Positions 1-14,562 of a stretch of 64,000 nt of DNA are shown here, in pieces (position 1 is the first letter of the stretch; every line of letters starts with the position of its first letter). The notes below the pieces were generated by a model, which saw only the letters and a program-made list of their open reading frames with translations, did no database searches and was not told the DNA's origin. Source of the stretch: Brevipalpus yothersi (lineage: Eukaryota > Arthropoda > Arachnida > Trombidiformes > Tenuipalpidae); the NCBI GenBank assembly GCA_003956705.1, contig QZCP01000009.1, positions 114,771 to 178,770 of the forward strand, given 5' to 3'. Made by a program: the position numbers and the translations under genes.

Positions 1-3000
1 GGTGATAATTTTACATGAGAGATAATAAATTCTGATGATCGATTGTTAATATGTTTCATTGAAAGAATAGAGGAGAAGAATGTGTGTATGTGTGCGTGTG
101 TGAGATAGAGAAAGAGATGAAGATGAAGATGAAGGAAGAAAAATTTTCGATTTAAAGATGAGTAACATTTTCTGTTTCACTTCCTTCTGAATGACTAAGG
201 CCTCTCTCTCTATTATCGAAATTTTGTAGCTCTGTAGCTGTGAAAATAATCTTCCATTCAAGCATGATACAATGATTTACAATTTCACTCTCGATCCTTC
301 TCTTCCTCTCTTTCTCTCTCTCTCTCTCTTCTCTCATTCAAATGATGTAGATGATCAAATGAAAGAGGCAAGTGGGAATGAGAATACATGTTTACTAGCC
401 AACCAAATACTCACAGTAAACCTTAAATACACTGCATCATGTAGATGTGATCAAGATTTAAAGGTCATTTACATGCCGAAGGAGTGTTTCTTGGGGTGGG
501 GGGAGAGTTGAGAGATAGGAAAAGAGAGGTTGGAATACAAGTGAAAATAGATGATCATCATAATTTTTTCATCTATCTCTCTCTCTCTCCCTTTAAATCA
601 CATCAGTGAGAGTAAATCCTATTTACTTGACTTGGATGCATCTTCTCTTGGTTCTTTTTTCTTCAAGGTAATAATAATAATTCAAGTGGTTATGAAAAAC
701 ACGCAACCATGGCGCAAATGATTGTATTCGGGAAAAAAATGGTCTCTCTCTCTCTCTCAAATTGATGTAGATTTTATTTACTTAAAGTGGAAACCCGACT
801 CAAAGACCCTGTGTGCTATGTGTGTATGGCTGAATTAAAGTGGTTCCGATAATTGAATGTGATTAAGAGGAAATTTTCGACAAGATTCACACAGAATTCT
901 CATGAAAAGCCATCAAATCACCGTTAAGCTGAAAAAATTGGCTCAACTATGTTGATGGATATAGCTTGAGAGCATCGAAAAAAGGTATGCAACACTATCA
1001 TTTTGATGGTGTACAAGTTGATTGAAGATGGAAAATAACAGAGTTATTATCACCGGAAGAAGAATATCTTCTCAGTTACACCAGTTGGCTTGTCAATGTA
1101 GGCGTTTGATTCAAGGAATCAAGCAAAGCATATTCACAAGTTCATGCATATACAATTATCGATACCCAATTGATTGTGTGTGGAAATATTTTTTCTACTA
1201 CCTCAAAAACAAGGCACATCAAATGGTACGTAACACTAGAGGTTATGTATTGCTTCATCAGACTAATGGACTTTTGATTGTACATTCTGATCGTGCGAAT
1301 GTTTGGATCGTTCGAACAATTTTTACTTTCAATTGAGCTGAATGATGGGGAATGAGAGCCCGGTGTCATGTGGTGCTATCGAGATCAAATGAACATCATC
1401 ATGATCGTTAGTGATGAGAAATCAAGGCATTTGATAAGAAAAATAAGACCAGAGAAAGAGAAGAAAGAAAGAAAGACAACAAGGAAGAAATAAAAAAGTG
1501 AAAAATGATAGTAAAAACTTGAGGTCAAAAGCTATCAAATGAACCAAAAAACTGATGATTATTAATATTTGGAAGAAAATTCTCTTTCAAGTTGATCGAA
1601 AGTTATAATTTCATGAATGATTCAGAATACAAGAGGCAAGTGCAGTAGTGTTTCGAAGTCATGAATCAGCACACATTGTTCAGTAGTGATTGGAGGATAT
1701 TCTATTCGTTTATTAGGATTCATGATGCACTAAAGAATTCAAAATTTTCTCAGACTAATTAGCTTGAAATTAGGCAATCAAACAATGAAAATATTGTATT
1801 ACAGAAGCACCGAGAATACATCTCTCAGCATTCCATGCGGGTGATTGAGTGGTAACAATTTGAGTCACTTGATGATCAAATGTCGAATATATATTGAAAT
1901 TGTTCTCATATATTGGACACTTAAATCCACTACTAATCCACCTTGAAAGCGAAGAAATGAACATAAGCCTCATTGAAATCCATGAAAAATATACAAACAC
2001 ACAATATTTCGATTCACACAACACACAATTTCATAAGATGAATTTTTCAAGGACACAGTAATCTGAATTTAACTAACAGTTGATGCAAAAAAAACTCGCT
2101 AGCATTGGTCAACAATTGAAGTTTGATCGAAAAAAAATAAATTCCTTTCATCATCATGAAGCTAAAATTTATTGACCGAAAAAGAACGCGAACGTCTCTT
2201 ACTCATGAATTCTCAGCTTGTTAACCCTTTTCACTATCGTACTAATACTGATAGAATTCACATATATACACACACACAAACACACTCTTGGTATGTATAC
2301 ATGGACATAGAGGCAATCATGTCGCTTTGATTCGCTCGATTTGATTCGGTTTAAGGTAACCACAAATTCAATCGTGTTTTACCCTCTCTCTTCATCGATT
2401 GCAGGCTAACAATTCAGCAAGCCTTTTTGTGTGTATGTATGTGTGTATGAAGAGCTGCATGATAGCCAATGATGAACGATCAACATACAAACATTCAGTG
2501 TATTTGAATATATTGGCCGTGATCATGAACAAGCTGGCCACATTGAGGTACAAATCGAATTGGAATTAAATCATCTTCAGTTTGGAAAAAGAGTTAGAAA
2601 CGATAGGGGATATTGCTTGAATACGTGCTAAGCGATGCTCAGATTTACATATTCTTTCTATTCTGATTGCTGATGAACATAGTCAGCATTTGCCTGTTTT
2701 TGACCAGGAATTGGAATATGTATAGCCTAAGGGATGTAATTGGCTGCTTGCTCGACAACGAGAACAAGATCAGTTTTCAAACTGGAAATCGGTTTCTTTA
2801 CTTTTTTTTCAACCTCCTCCAGAAGAGGAATAGAAGGAATCCATCGAAGGGTGACCTTTTTCATGAAGAAAGTATCAAGTTTGGTAAGAAAAATTAAAAG
2901 CAGAAAACATCAGCAAAAGCAGAGGGAGAGAAAAGAGAAGTAAAGGACCTAAAATTCAAGTTCCCCGAAAATGGAAAATGATCATTTCGTTCACTCTTCC

Positions 3001-3560
3001 AATGGTAAGATTAAGAGAAAGAGAGAGAAAAAGAAGCGAATCATTTATAGAAGGTGAATTTTTTTTCTACTTACCTGCCAGCAGGTAACTCTTCAGTCTA
3101 ACTCTTGTAAAGTAAGCTCAGTTATGTGTGTGTGTGTTGCTTGAAATGAATCTATCTTGGGTAACATACGGTCAACGGTTATGTACATGTATGTGTGTGT
3201 GTAAGAGAATTTTTTTTCTCTCTCCGTTTACTTCATTATCTGATTTGAGTCTGTCAAAATTAGCATTTTTCTTAGCTATCTGTCCATCAGATAATGGAAA
3301 TTATAAATACATATTACAGCCGATGAACAGAATCAAAATTTTAAGTATTGATCGTGCCTGAGGCGATAATGATTCGATTTGTGTGCAAGTGCCTCACAAG
3401 ACGCAAGATGATGATTATGCTTGACGGTTGAGAGGCATGCCAACGGCAATCGGGTTAAAGATCGATAATCGAAAATATATACTACAAAAAGAAGTTCACT
3501 TTCATCTGGAGAGAGAGAAGAAGGTGGAAATATTCATCTCTATCAATTTAACCATGAGAC

Positions 3561-3563
<3 letters not shown>

Positions 3564-3614
<51 letters not shown>
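3564..3614. repeat. (GA)n microsatellite
   Basis: About 25 perfect GA units. Confidence 0.98.
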
Positions 3615-3617
<3 letters not shown>

Positions 3618-6600
3618 GAAGAATGTAGAAAAAAATTTCACAACGATTGAGTAGAAGGTATTTATAGAGAGAGACCTACAAGAATTGAATTGCCCAGAAT
3701 GAGATAGAGGCCAGAATAGTGTGTAGTATTGGGTGATAGTTAATGAAACTGAATTCCGAAAGTCACTTCAACAGTATGTGTTCTTCAATTCTATCCTATT
3801 GTTTAGCCAATAAATTGAGCTTCTCTTTCTCTCCCTTTCTATTTGGGTGTGAGATGAATGGACATATACACACTTACACAAAAGGTTCCTAGAGGAAGAG
3901 TTAGTATCATGCATCAAGTATACTCATTAAACTCCACATCATCTTGAAACAACAAGATGGGAGCAAGAGATGAAGCAAGAGTGAGAGAAGAAGGCCAAAA
4001 CTGAGAGGTTAGATAAGATGGCAAAATTTGACTATGATTGTCATTCTATCGAACAGTGAGTGTGTATATTTCAAGATGACCTAATCTTTTATCTGATGTG
4101 GGTGGTTTGAGAGGAGGAAAAAAAATCGATGAGTAGATGTGAAGGATAGATGGATGTGAAAATCGAAAAAAAAGAGTAGTGTTCAAGATTTCCTCGAAAT
4201 CATATAGTCTACAGAATAACCCTTTCTTTTTCCTCCTCCCACTTGAAGATGACCCAAAATGTTCATCTTCCACTCTTTTGCATCGCTTGATTTTTTTTCT
4301 TTCAAATCAAAGTAGATAAATATATAATTCAAATTAATGATATACAGCAAAGGTTCAATCAAATCTCAAAACTATCCCATCGGATATCCCATCCTGAGCC
4401 CATGCATATATAGTCTGTACGTAAGTGTTATTCAGTTTAGGTCATTCTAATCATTGGGTTTGGCCTGATATCTCTTCTGAAATACGCTTACAAACCTCGT
4501 TCTTAAAGCCTTTCAATCAAGCTTGTCTTCAATAACTATCGACTGATTTTGCGAATGGCCTTACATACACAGTCCATTCTTTTAATCAACCCTCAAATCA
4601 AACAGCTTGCTGTCATCCTGACCTGAACACGATACATTTATACAAGGTATATATGTGTGAATGTGTATGTGTGTCTCTTGTGATCATCCACAATATCAAG
4701 TCCATCAATTTTTATCGTCAGATAGACGGCTATACACCAAGCTACTGGCATTTGTTATCGACCAAGCGATGATCGACAAGCCCCGATGAACGTTAGAATC
4801 AATGAAACAATAATAATAATCAATTCTATCACACACACACACAACCTATGCACTCTTGATGAAAGACCGTTAGCAATGGGTCACAATCAAAATTCAGGTT
4901 GGATATGTATCGTTTGTGTAAATAGTGGAACTATTATTTGCAAGTGCACTTGCTATTAATGAACAATCGATCAAGTGGAATCAAACATGAATCACTTATA
5001 GACCGAGTCCGCTTCATTAGCAACTTCATGGATTGTGGATTGGTATTTAAGTGAATCATTTTCAACGCAGAGCGGTACATTGATGCAGATGGTGTAACTT
5101 CCATAAACAGAGCGATTATTTGTGAACATATTTGCATCATAAGGTAAAGTTTTATCTGTATATGCTTGAGGCATTCTTGTGTTTGTGTGTGTTGATTGCT
5201 TGCTTCACAATATAACTCAAGTGTGTGTAATTTACTGATGGAGGGTGACGAGAGAGGGAATGATGATGGGAACTTCGGTTGGTCAAGTTGAATTGAATTT
5301 CACAACCTTTTTCTCTCTTCCGAGCCAAAGAAGAAGAGAAAAAAAGAAAAAGAATGAGAAGCTTGTCATTCTTCAGTTTCTGGGAAAGCAATATCACGAA
5401 TTGGGACACCAATGATTTCTGATCTTTTGTTACATCGGAAGTGAAAAAAATACATGATCAGGCCAGATTCTTCGAGAGAGATTATTGAGAATTCCTGAGA
5501 TTTCGATTAAATTTCGAGAGAATGAATTGAATGTGAAAAATTTGTCTTTTTTAATTGAAAAACTTTCCCAAACTTTCCAGAATTCATTACTTTCATGTGA
5601 CCACATTATATCATCGTTCAGTTGAGAAGTGAATGGGCAGTAAAAGCCACATAATTCTAGCAAATTGTTAACTAACAGATTAGGATAATTGATAAAAATC
5701 TTATGATTTCAATCGAGAACAGTTTCGTTTGTGTCTTTAACAATCATCCAATTATTCAGATAATCATTAGAAAGTTATTTCAGTTTGAGATGGTAGTCTA
5801 TGATAAGATTTTCAGGAGCACATGTTAAAAGAGTCTGTGATTTTTAGTGATTATAATACAAATAGCTGTATGCAGATGATGAGAATATTCCAAAATATGT
5901 CTCAAGCAATTTCTTCAGGTCAAATATTGATGAGTTTCGTGACCAATGACTGTCAGACAAACTCAAGCAATCGGTCAGAAAATCATATTCCGTGCAGACA
6001 GATAGACACACACACACATATCGATATGGTAAGACGATTATGCCAATCATTTTCTAAGTATGTCTGATGAGCATATCACGTAATCTAGCAATCAGATCAA
6101 GGAAAATATGAATCCTGGCCTGATCAATCCAAATCTTTATAAAATTCGAATATTAATAGCATCACAATGATTCACTGAAATATGCATCAAGAGGAGAGAA
6201 GAGAAAGATCGATTTAGCGGGGTATTTAGACTCGAAGGGATAAAAAAGAAATCTGTTGCAAATTTAAACCAAAAAAATTTTCAAATCTTACACCTTATTC
6301 AACACAAGAATCGTTACCATCATGAAAAAAGTGTAAAATAGTGTATAACATCAATTGATTTAAATGTGATTTTGAAATCTAGCAATCTCAGAAAGTATGT
6401 AGGCTAACTTCACTCTGCTTTGGCTTATTGTTCTATTTTGATCTGGAATATTTGTGAAAAAATTCTCTTTTCAAGCAATTGAAATCGATCGATCAATAAA
6501 AAAGAATTTGCAATTGATAACCATTTTTTCATGTACATTGATTCATGTAGATTGATTCAGTGAATATTCAAAGTAACCAAAAATGAAGAAAGAACCTTTT

Positions 6601-8476
6601 CCTCTCTCTTTCTCTCTTCCTCTTCATCTCATCTTTCTCAATCATCATGCTCTCAATGCATCAAGTTATCACCCCAGAGGATGATATAACATTTTGAATA
6701 ATTTGAATAAGTTACAATGAATTAGGATAAAAGATGACAAGAGTAGAGCATCTCTCTTTTCCCTCTTTCATTTCCAGGGTGTTCATTCGATTATCGTTGG
6801 AAACGATTGATTCTCTTCCTCTCTCTCTCTCTTGTGGTTGATGAGTGCTGAAGATGAGCTGTGAATGGAAATGTTCGCTTCATTTCAGCATCAATTATCA
6901 TCCTTTAGCATAATCAGGTCAAGAGATGAGGATGAGCATCAGTCATCAAAGTCAAAAGAGGCAATGAAGGATCTAGAGGAACCAGCAGGGAGCATCACCA
7001 AAAGTATCAGCGTTGTGAGGGCAAAAAATGGACACTATTCGTTCAGGAGAGTAGATTGAAGGGTAAAAGTTGATGAAAAGTGACAAAACTTGGTCAAAAT
7101 AAAGGCAAATATCATGCAAGAGAGGGAGAGAGAGCATTCAAAAAGCCAAGATATGTCCAAGTTCAAGATATATACCAGATATAAAGTAGATCAAGGATTT
7201 TGAGGGGGCTAAAAATGAGCCCAACAGTCAAAAGTGGAGAAGAGGAAAAAAATCTCAAATGTAATCCGATAGATTACAGATCTGATATGATGCGTTCGAG
7301 CTCGAAAATGTTCTAATACCAGAATCATTTGAAAGGATGAACTTTTTTTACAAGTAATGTTTGTTCTATGATTCAATAACGAGCCATCATCATCAGGTTT
7401 TCATCAGGTTTTTGACCGTCATACCACATGAGGATAAAGTGTTCACCAAAAAGTAAAATAAGATAAATTTTCCAGATATGAGTTGAACATCAGGCTAATT
7501 GGGCTCAAATTGTTCTGATTAGGGTTTTCAAAGAAGAAGGTGATGTGTTATGGTGAGATGAAAGTATGTGATATATATGTATTTTCGAAAAGGATATGAC
7601 ATTGAAGCACCCACATTCTCACTCTCTCACAGCCTGTATAATCGTTTTGTAAGAGACAAAAACTTACGCACACACACACATACACTTGTATGTATATATA
7701 CAAGCTCACACGTTCAGTGATTATGACAATTTTAACAAATATATTTCGGTTCATGCATATTTACCGAAAGCTTTGAAAGTGGATAAATGAGTAGGGAAAA
7801 AAGAGTGGATCTCATGAGCGGAGGTGGAAGAGAGATGCGCGTTCTGTGACTAAAATGGAATTCTTGAAATTTTTATTCTCTTTCACACAACTATATCTCC
7901 TACTGTTTTCGAACACTATCCATCCACCTTCTTCCACTTTGATATGCATGCAAACCGAAGAAGTATAAAATAGCGGTAAATGGTGTGTCTTATAAGGCAA
8001 ATTAAACAAACGCGATAGCAATCGATTTATAAAGATGAAAGAGAGAGAGAGAGAGAAAAAAGAGATGGGATGCAATGAGTTCATTTTATGAGGAAAAATT
8101 AATGAAAGTGAATCAAGAAAGAGTAGAAGAAGAGGAGAAATGAATTTGGGTTCAAGTGATACGGAAGAGAGAGATAAAAACACGTGAAGGTGCTGCGAGA
8201 AGTGAGAGGAGTTGATTTTAGAGAGTGTCAAAAATTGTCAAACATGGGACAACCGAACAAAAAAAAATAAAACAGGTTAATATCGGCAAAGTTATGTCGG
8301 GCAAATGAGTAGTCATGATATGTACACACACACACACATGTACATACATATCACAATCATTATGATGATGATTCAAATTTTACAGTGAAAACAGATTTTC
8401 ACTTAAGCAACCATCAAGGCAAACGTCAAAATGAATGTAATCAAATGGAAAATATCGTTGAACTGAATAGTTTGGG

Positions 8477-8502
8477 CTCTCTCTCTCTCTCTCTCTCTCT
8501 CT
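8477..8502. repeat. (CT)n microsatellite
   Basis: About 13 CT units. Confidence 0.97.
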
Positions 8503-8714
8503 TTCATTCACAAACGATATTCTGTTTTATTTGACAATATTTTATCAACTATCATACAATCAATTTTATTTCCAACAATCTCTAAAGAGCCTCTTTGGCA
8601 AGTTGATTTGAAGTGAAATGATCATCGTTATCTATTCAATTGAGTATCACTTATGTCCAATGAGAGGAAGATGAAAAAAATTTGCAAAAAAGTCATCATA
8701 GTGACTGTTAGAGA

Positions 8715-8726
8715 AGAGAGAGAGAG

Positions 8727-8787
<61 letters not shown>
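8715..8787. repeat. (GA)n microsatellite
   Basis: About 36 GA units with one GCGA interruption. Confidence 0.98.
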
Positions 8788-8789
<2 letters not shown>

Positions 8790-10477
8790 TGTATGCCACC
8801 GGAAGAGGTGGACAAGATGTAAGTTTAAAATAATGAAAGAGTAGATGAGAAGCACCTCTTTGCAATTCAGTTAACTACTATTATCATGATGATCGCTGAT
8901 CAGTGGGCTCACTTTCATCATCAACACTCTTGACCAACGATCACAATTGAAATGGAAATGCTCTCTTGTGTAATTAGATGCTATCGTTTCGGAACTTATC
9001 ATCTTCTTAAGGCCTGAAAAACATAACAATGTGAAGTAACCAGCCAGATTAACATCAGAAGCCATGAACACACATTGACAGAATGAATGTTTCACTGAAT
9101 AGTAAAACTGATTGAAGAGGATATTTGAAACTGAATGAGAAAAAGAGAGATTGAGATCAAGCTATTGAGAAGGTCCAGCAAAAGGAGGCGACTTTTGTTG
9201 GATTATTCAAAAGGATGAAGAGAGAGAGAAAGAGAAAGTATTCCTCTCATGTTTATATGCTGAGCGAAGGTGTAAGAAGATTTGAGGAAGGAATCGAGAG
9301 CGATCAAAATAGGTGGGAGATAGATGTGAGAATAAAATTGCATTGAAGTTTATCGGAAGTTGGGCATGGAAACAGTTGAGATTACAATTCGATTCAATCA
9401 AAGAGATTTACTAACTCTCACACACACAGGGTGGAATGTGATCTTAACACCCATCAAATATGAATGGAATCATAAGTTGTAATGAAAAAATTTTCTACTG
9501 ATTTTGTATCACTTTTTTTGCATACCTTCCCTTTGATTGGTTCCAAAGAACCTTGCATAACGGAATAAGAATTTCGCAAGAACGCAAGAGCGGGAAAAGA
9601 TGAGAGACATTCTTCGAAAAATAAACACAAATATAAATGCATCCTTCTTGTCAGTCATGATCATCATCATATTTATGTTAATATTAAGGGCTAGGAAATG
9701 ACTGGAAAAAAGGTGGATATTGTTTTTTGTTGCATAATAATGATAACAAAAAGAAAAGAAAAACCGAAAAAAAGATGGAAGATCCATAAAGTGCCAAATA
9801 ATAATCTGCTGCTGGTTAAACAAAAGATTCTTTTTTTCTTTTCTCTCTTATTTTCTTTTACCTTCCTCTTTCTCATACACACTTTTTTTCGTTCAGTCTC
9901 CTCTATTTCAACTTGAGTCACTGGAAAAATGGCTCTTTTCAACGTGAAAAACACACTAATAATTCAATCTTATTATAAATTCAAGTCATGCAAACGAAAT
10001 GATAGATTAAATCTCGTCTCGTCTCACCAACAGTTTGCATCATCAACGTTCATCTACTTGAAACGGAAACTTTTATAATCAAGATCAACAAGGTAAAAGA
10101 TGAAGAGAGAGAGAGAGAGAGAGGAGGAAACGTTCCGAAAGAATTTGTTTTATGTAATCACAATCGGACTATGAGATGTATGCCCGAAAGATGGATAGAG
10201 TCAATTGTGTGACTTACTCACTCATCAGAATGATTTGCATAAATCCTCTCTCTTTCTCACTCTCTTTTGTCTCTCTCCATCAAGTGGAATGATGATTCAT
10301 TCTAAATTGAGATTTTCTCACAAAGTATCTAACTTTAACAAACAAAACTAATTTTCTTTCTCTTTTAAATCTTCACTCACAGCCTTTCTCTCTCTATACA
10401 AGAGGAAATAGGCATAGATCGAGCAAATGAATGAATATTGAGTCCCCAAAAACACACACGAACTGATGGGATCGGCT

Positions 10478-10482
<5 letters not shown>

Positions 10483-10534
<52 letters not shown>
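10483..10534. repeat. (GA)n microsatellite
   Basis: About 26 GA units. Confidence 0.98.
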
Positions 10535-10536
<2 letters not shown>

Positions 10537-11704
10537 TGATCCTTTCGAAAAAAATTGAGAAAAATACTCGAATTCCATTCTTTATGTGTAGGATTATTCT
10601 ATTGGCATGTTGTTTCAAATTCTTGAAAAGAATCAAGTGAGAGAGAGAAAGATTCCAAAAGAGTTGGGCACAAAAGCTCATGGGTGGAGGCAAACAGGGA
10701 GAGAGAGAGGAATGTATAAGTTGAATTGAAAGCAAATCAAAATGCTCACTAAAAACTTTGTGTTCAAAATCTGGTGCTGATTCATTTTAATCTGTTCGCC
10801 CAATTTCGCGGCCAAGTTCGTGACAGTGACGATGATGGACAAAGCCTGACAAACAATGACAAAATCGACACTCACACACATATACACAAGTAACAGCTCA
10901 GCTGTTGTAACAATTTGATGGGAAAACCATTGAAAGCGGTCACTTTAATTGTACAACTGTATTCTGGTTGTTTGTCAGTACACATCCACAATCGTTTGCG
11001 ATCATCGATGCGCTTCAACATATCGAATCGATCATGAACGTTTTTAGACAGTGACACATAGGATTGCCATTTGAAGAAGAGAGAGATAGACTCTATCATT
11101 AGAGATGTTTTGGTGGTGGGTTGATGAAGAGAAACGTGAGAGAATGGATAGGAAAAATTAAATGTCAACCACAAGTAAGTCAAAAGATTTAGGCTGGTGA
11201 AGCTGAGAACCGCTTTTTGATTATCGATTAGTTTTGGCTCTTGACACGATCAAAATAATTTCTAACTTGTCAATCTTTTGAAGCTGTGATTTAGAACACC
11301 TAAAGTTACCTTATCAAGCACCATTATGGCCACAATCACTGTAATTGAATCAATGGAGCAAACGGATACATTTGATCAGCAATATTTGGCCACTATTATC
11401 ATGAAACTTTCATGTATCTTTTCTCTATTTTCGTCTCATTCAGGGAATCACATATACACACACAGAATTGTGGAACTAATTTACGGTCTACATGTCACCA
11501 ATAAACTTTGAACTCATTTCTCATGAATATTCTCTTGCGATACCCCCAACACTGTACTAAATATTACTGGATTCATGGAAAATTAGCAGGGCGTCGGAGA
11601 AATGTTGGTCTTTAAAATGTTGGGAAATGTTTGACCGTGTAAATGGAAACTTTTCCAAATGGTGCATGCTCAAGCATGTATTTTTGCATGAATTGCGAGG
11701 GAAA

Positions 11705-11707
<3 letters not shown>

Positions 11708-11783
<76 letters not shown>
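11708..11783. repeat. (GA)n microsatellite
   Basis: About 37 GA units. Confidence 0.98.
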
Positions 11784-11788
<5 letters not shown>

Positions 11789-12545
11789 CGGAAGATGTTG
11801 CTCAGATTCTGATGAATGATTGTGGAGAAGCTACGAGAAAAAGTTGGACAAAACGTACCAACGTTACTGGGCTACCAAAAAAAGTTAGCCCAATAACATC
11901 AAACACATTTTCTCACCGGGGTACATATTTTGTGGAAAATTTTTTATGGATCACTGGCTGGTGTTCGAACATTGGGTTCGTGTATATCATTATAAGGTGC
12001 AAAATTTTCTCATCCTTTTCCACTCACTTCATTGAAAAGTTTTCTCAATAACTGCAATCCTCCACAAACTAACACATACAAACACACTCACATGTTCATG
12101 TGTATATGTTCTCTTCACGGTTCCTTTTTTCTCATCTCTCTCATCATTATACTTTGCATTTTCTTTCTTTCTCTTTTTTTTCTCCTTATCCAATGCATTT
12201 TTCTTGAGCAATCTTCAACATTATCATCATCTCTCTCTCTCAAACTCTCAGCACATTCAGCTTCTTCCTACTGCATTCCTAGCTATCTTCTGATATTTTT
12301 CTTATTCTTTCATCTTCATCTCTTTTCCACTTTTGCCAGGATATAAGTTCTGACCAGTTTGGCAAGTTAATGTAGCGAGCCACTTACCACCTGAATGGCT
12401 CACAGCTTTTTTTACAGGTATAACTACTATACTATGTGTGTATATTTTCCTCTGCCCAAAACCTCGACTACACCATACTAACATGTACTACCTTCACACT
12501 GAGTACTTGTTATTGGTTCAGCTTCTTCCTCTTCCTCTGCACTTG

Positions 12546-12549
<4 letters not shown>

Positions 12550-12583
<34 letters not shown>
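12550..12583. repeat. (CT)n microsatellite before the 12599 candidate exon
   Basis: About 17 CT units ending 15 bases upstream of the candidate ATG. Confidence 0.98.
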
Positions 12584-12585
<2 letters not shown>

Positions 12586-12598
12586 TTCACTTGTGACG

Positions 12599-12649
12599 AT
12601 GGCAAAACCAGCTGATGCAGAGGAAAAAAGCAATGACTTCATCTATCAG
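12599..12649 (+). CDS. Candidate first coding exon (17 codons), gene unknown
   Basis: ATG at 12599 in good context (GACGATGG) encodes MAKPADAEEKSNDFIYQ and ends exactly at a strong donor CAG|GTAAGC, phase 0. It sits 15 bases after a CT array. No convincing next exon was identified; the nearest AG in phase (12680) would need a 31-base intron, too short compared with other introns here. It may begin a gene with a long first intron. Confidence 0.35.
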
Positions 12650-12680
12650 GTAAGCTCATCTGAACCTGGTATGTGTGCAG

Positions 12681-14562
12681 GAAATTGATCATATCGAATC
12701 AGTGCTGAAACATTGAATTGTATAGCAAAAGCTTGTTAGGGTAACAAATTGATTAATTGGCTATATTTTAGGGAAGAGATAGACGAAGATCAAAGTGAAT
12801 TTGATTATAAGCTCATTATTAAAGTAGAGCTTGTTAGCTTAAATGTGTCCATCTCATCGAGAGAAGGAAGAAAGGAAGGAAGATAGGAAGGAAGAGGAAG
12901 ATAAAAAGAAATACTTTCAGAGAATCATCATGATGAAAATATTTATCACAATGAGGATAAGAAAAAAAATTGTAACAATCAGCCGGTTTGTGAGAAAAAT
13001 TTGCGAATAAAGAATTTTTCCCAAGTCTTACATACACATACGATTCTCAGTATGCAATACAGAACTACAACTTCTCCTCACCTTGTCTGTTATATATGTA
13101 TGGGTATTTGAGAGTAGAAGAAAGAGAGAGGGAGAGAGAGAGAAGAGAGCTTTTGTGTGTGATAAAATACGTTTAAGTGAAAAAAAGAGGGCCAAGGAGA
13201 TTGCCCTGCTAGCACGAATGAGCCGCAAAAGACTGGCATTATTCAAACAAGCCGATATAATAATAACAACAGTAAAGCTGGTGAGCAATGTGTGGTCTGA
13301 ATACATGGTCTCAATGGGAATGATTGTGAAAATTCCGACTTTTGACGGGGACAAAAATTCCTTGGGTCCTCACAGAGAGCTGGTCAATGGTTTCCAGTGG
13401 ATTGATGAGTTTTCTGGGGTTAGAATTTAAATGGCCAGATAAGAATGGTATGAGTAGATGAAAGCTCGTTTTCAACAATTTGAATTTAAATCTTTCTCCT
13501 GAGCTCAAAAAATGGAATTTGAGAATGTCTCGAGAGTGTATATTATTTGAAAAGTGCTTGTAAGCCCTCATTTCACGTGTGTGTGAGAAATAGAGAGAGA
13601 TAGTATGTATGGGAAATTGAAGAACAAAATCTGACTTCAAATCGAGAACTTTATTCTCAAAACCACGATCAGAAGACTCAACACTTACAATGATAATTAT
13701 GACCCTTTTTGGTGGAAATACTTTTGAATGTTTATTTTTCACTGGCCATTTGATCATCAGACTAATTTTCAATCTGAGCAGAAATTTGATCTCTCTTTCG
13801 ATCAACCCCTTCCAAGTCTTCGTGTCATGTTGATTCTCCTGATCTCTTTTTTTCAATTAATTAATCTAGTCAATTCAATTTAAATTTTTCATCATCGTCA
13901 CATTTCAATTTTTCAATCTTCCTCTCTTCATCATAATTTTTGGAGACTCAAATCTTCAAAGTTTCTTTTTGTGATTCCTCAAAAACAGAATTTTCTTTCT
14001 TCCAAAATGATGGTGTTTCTTTTCTGGTAAATGAAAATGAACAAAAGAATTCCGTCTAAATAGGCTAATCAACCGGTGGTAAGTATGAAAGTTTCATGTT
14101 TGTGTGTGTGCAAAACTTTCAATGAATGAAACTTTATGGTAAAAATAGACACGTCTAGATTTCAACATCTATTAGCCGCTTTTTTGAATTATCTATAAAA
14201 TTTTCTATCTCCCTCATCTTATTTGATTGTAAAAGTATGAATAAAAATCATTATGAACGCTATGAGAGAGAGCAAAAAGTTGAAATTGAAATGACTGAAG
14301 CACGAGATGACAAAAATGTGGATTCATTCAAGATCATCATTTGCCATCAGTCGGAAACTGGTGAAGACAAATATATTCACAATCATCATTGAGATCACGA
14401 AGAGGAAGAAATAATTGACTTATTGTGATATTCATTTGCACAATTGATGAGAATTTAAAAGTAACCAAAATGAGTCATGAAAGAAGCCCATAATATCTGG
14501 GCAATAAAAAAAAAGGAAGGAAAAGGAATAAAAAAAAAGGTTCTTTTTTTATCGATACTTAC
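12681..14562. other. Intergenic or intronic, no recognised gene apart from the weak 13.2-kb exon
   Basis: AT-rich sequence with GAAG and GA runs. Missing 3' exons of the claudin-like gene could lie here or further left on the minus strand, but none shows a recognisable membrane helix. Confidence 0.5.
13160..13280 (+). CDS. Weak candidate exon ending at a strong donor
   Basis: An open frame with more complex composition than the surroundings (for example KEIALLARMSRKRLALFKQ) runs to a strong donor AAGCTG|GTGAGC at 13281 in phase 0. No good pyrimidine-rich acceptor precedes it, so the 5' limit is a guess. The opposite strand is also open across it. It may or may not belong with the 12599-12649 exon. 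Confidence 0.2.

Larger units (their letters stand above)
1..12598. other. Gene-poor region, microsatellite-rich
   Basis: No gene recognised. Open frames here are short, often run through CT/GA arrays (Leu-Ser or Glu-Arg repeats), and lack paired splice sites or family matches. The content is AT-rich unique sequence with GA, CA, GAT and A/T runs. Small coding-like stretches (1022-1336 plus; 1770-2024 minus; 6865-7059 plus) were judged unsupported. Confidence 0.7.

Noticed and set aside
8628..8865. Overlapping open frames of Ser-Leu or Glu-Arg repeats on both strands
   Set aside because: They are translations of the GA/CT array; the same occurs at 10.4, 11.7, 21.3, 22.1, 30.2 and 38.0 kb.
10678..11183. 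Minus-strand frames that might be later exons of the claudin-like gene
   Set aside because: No matching membrane helices or cysteine pattern, and no phase-1 acceptor could be placed convincingly.
13311..13856. 181-codon minus-strand open frame
   Set aside because: No family resemblance, no splice or start support, and composition typical of AT-rich noncoding DNA.
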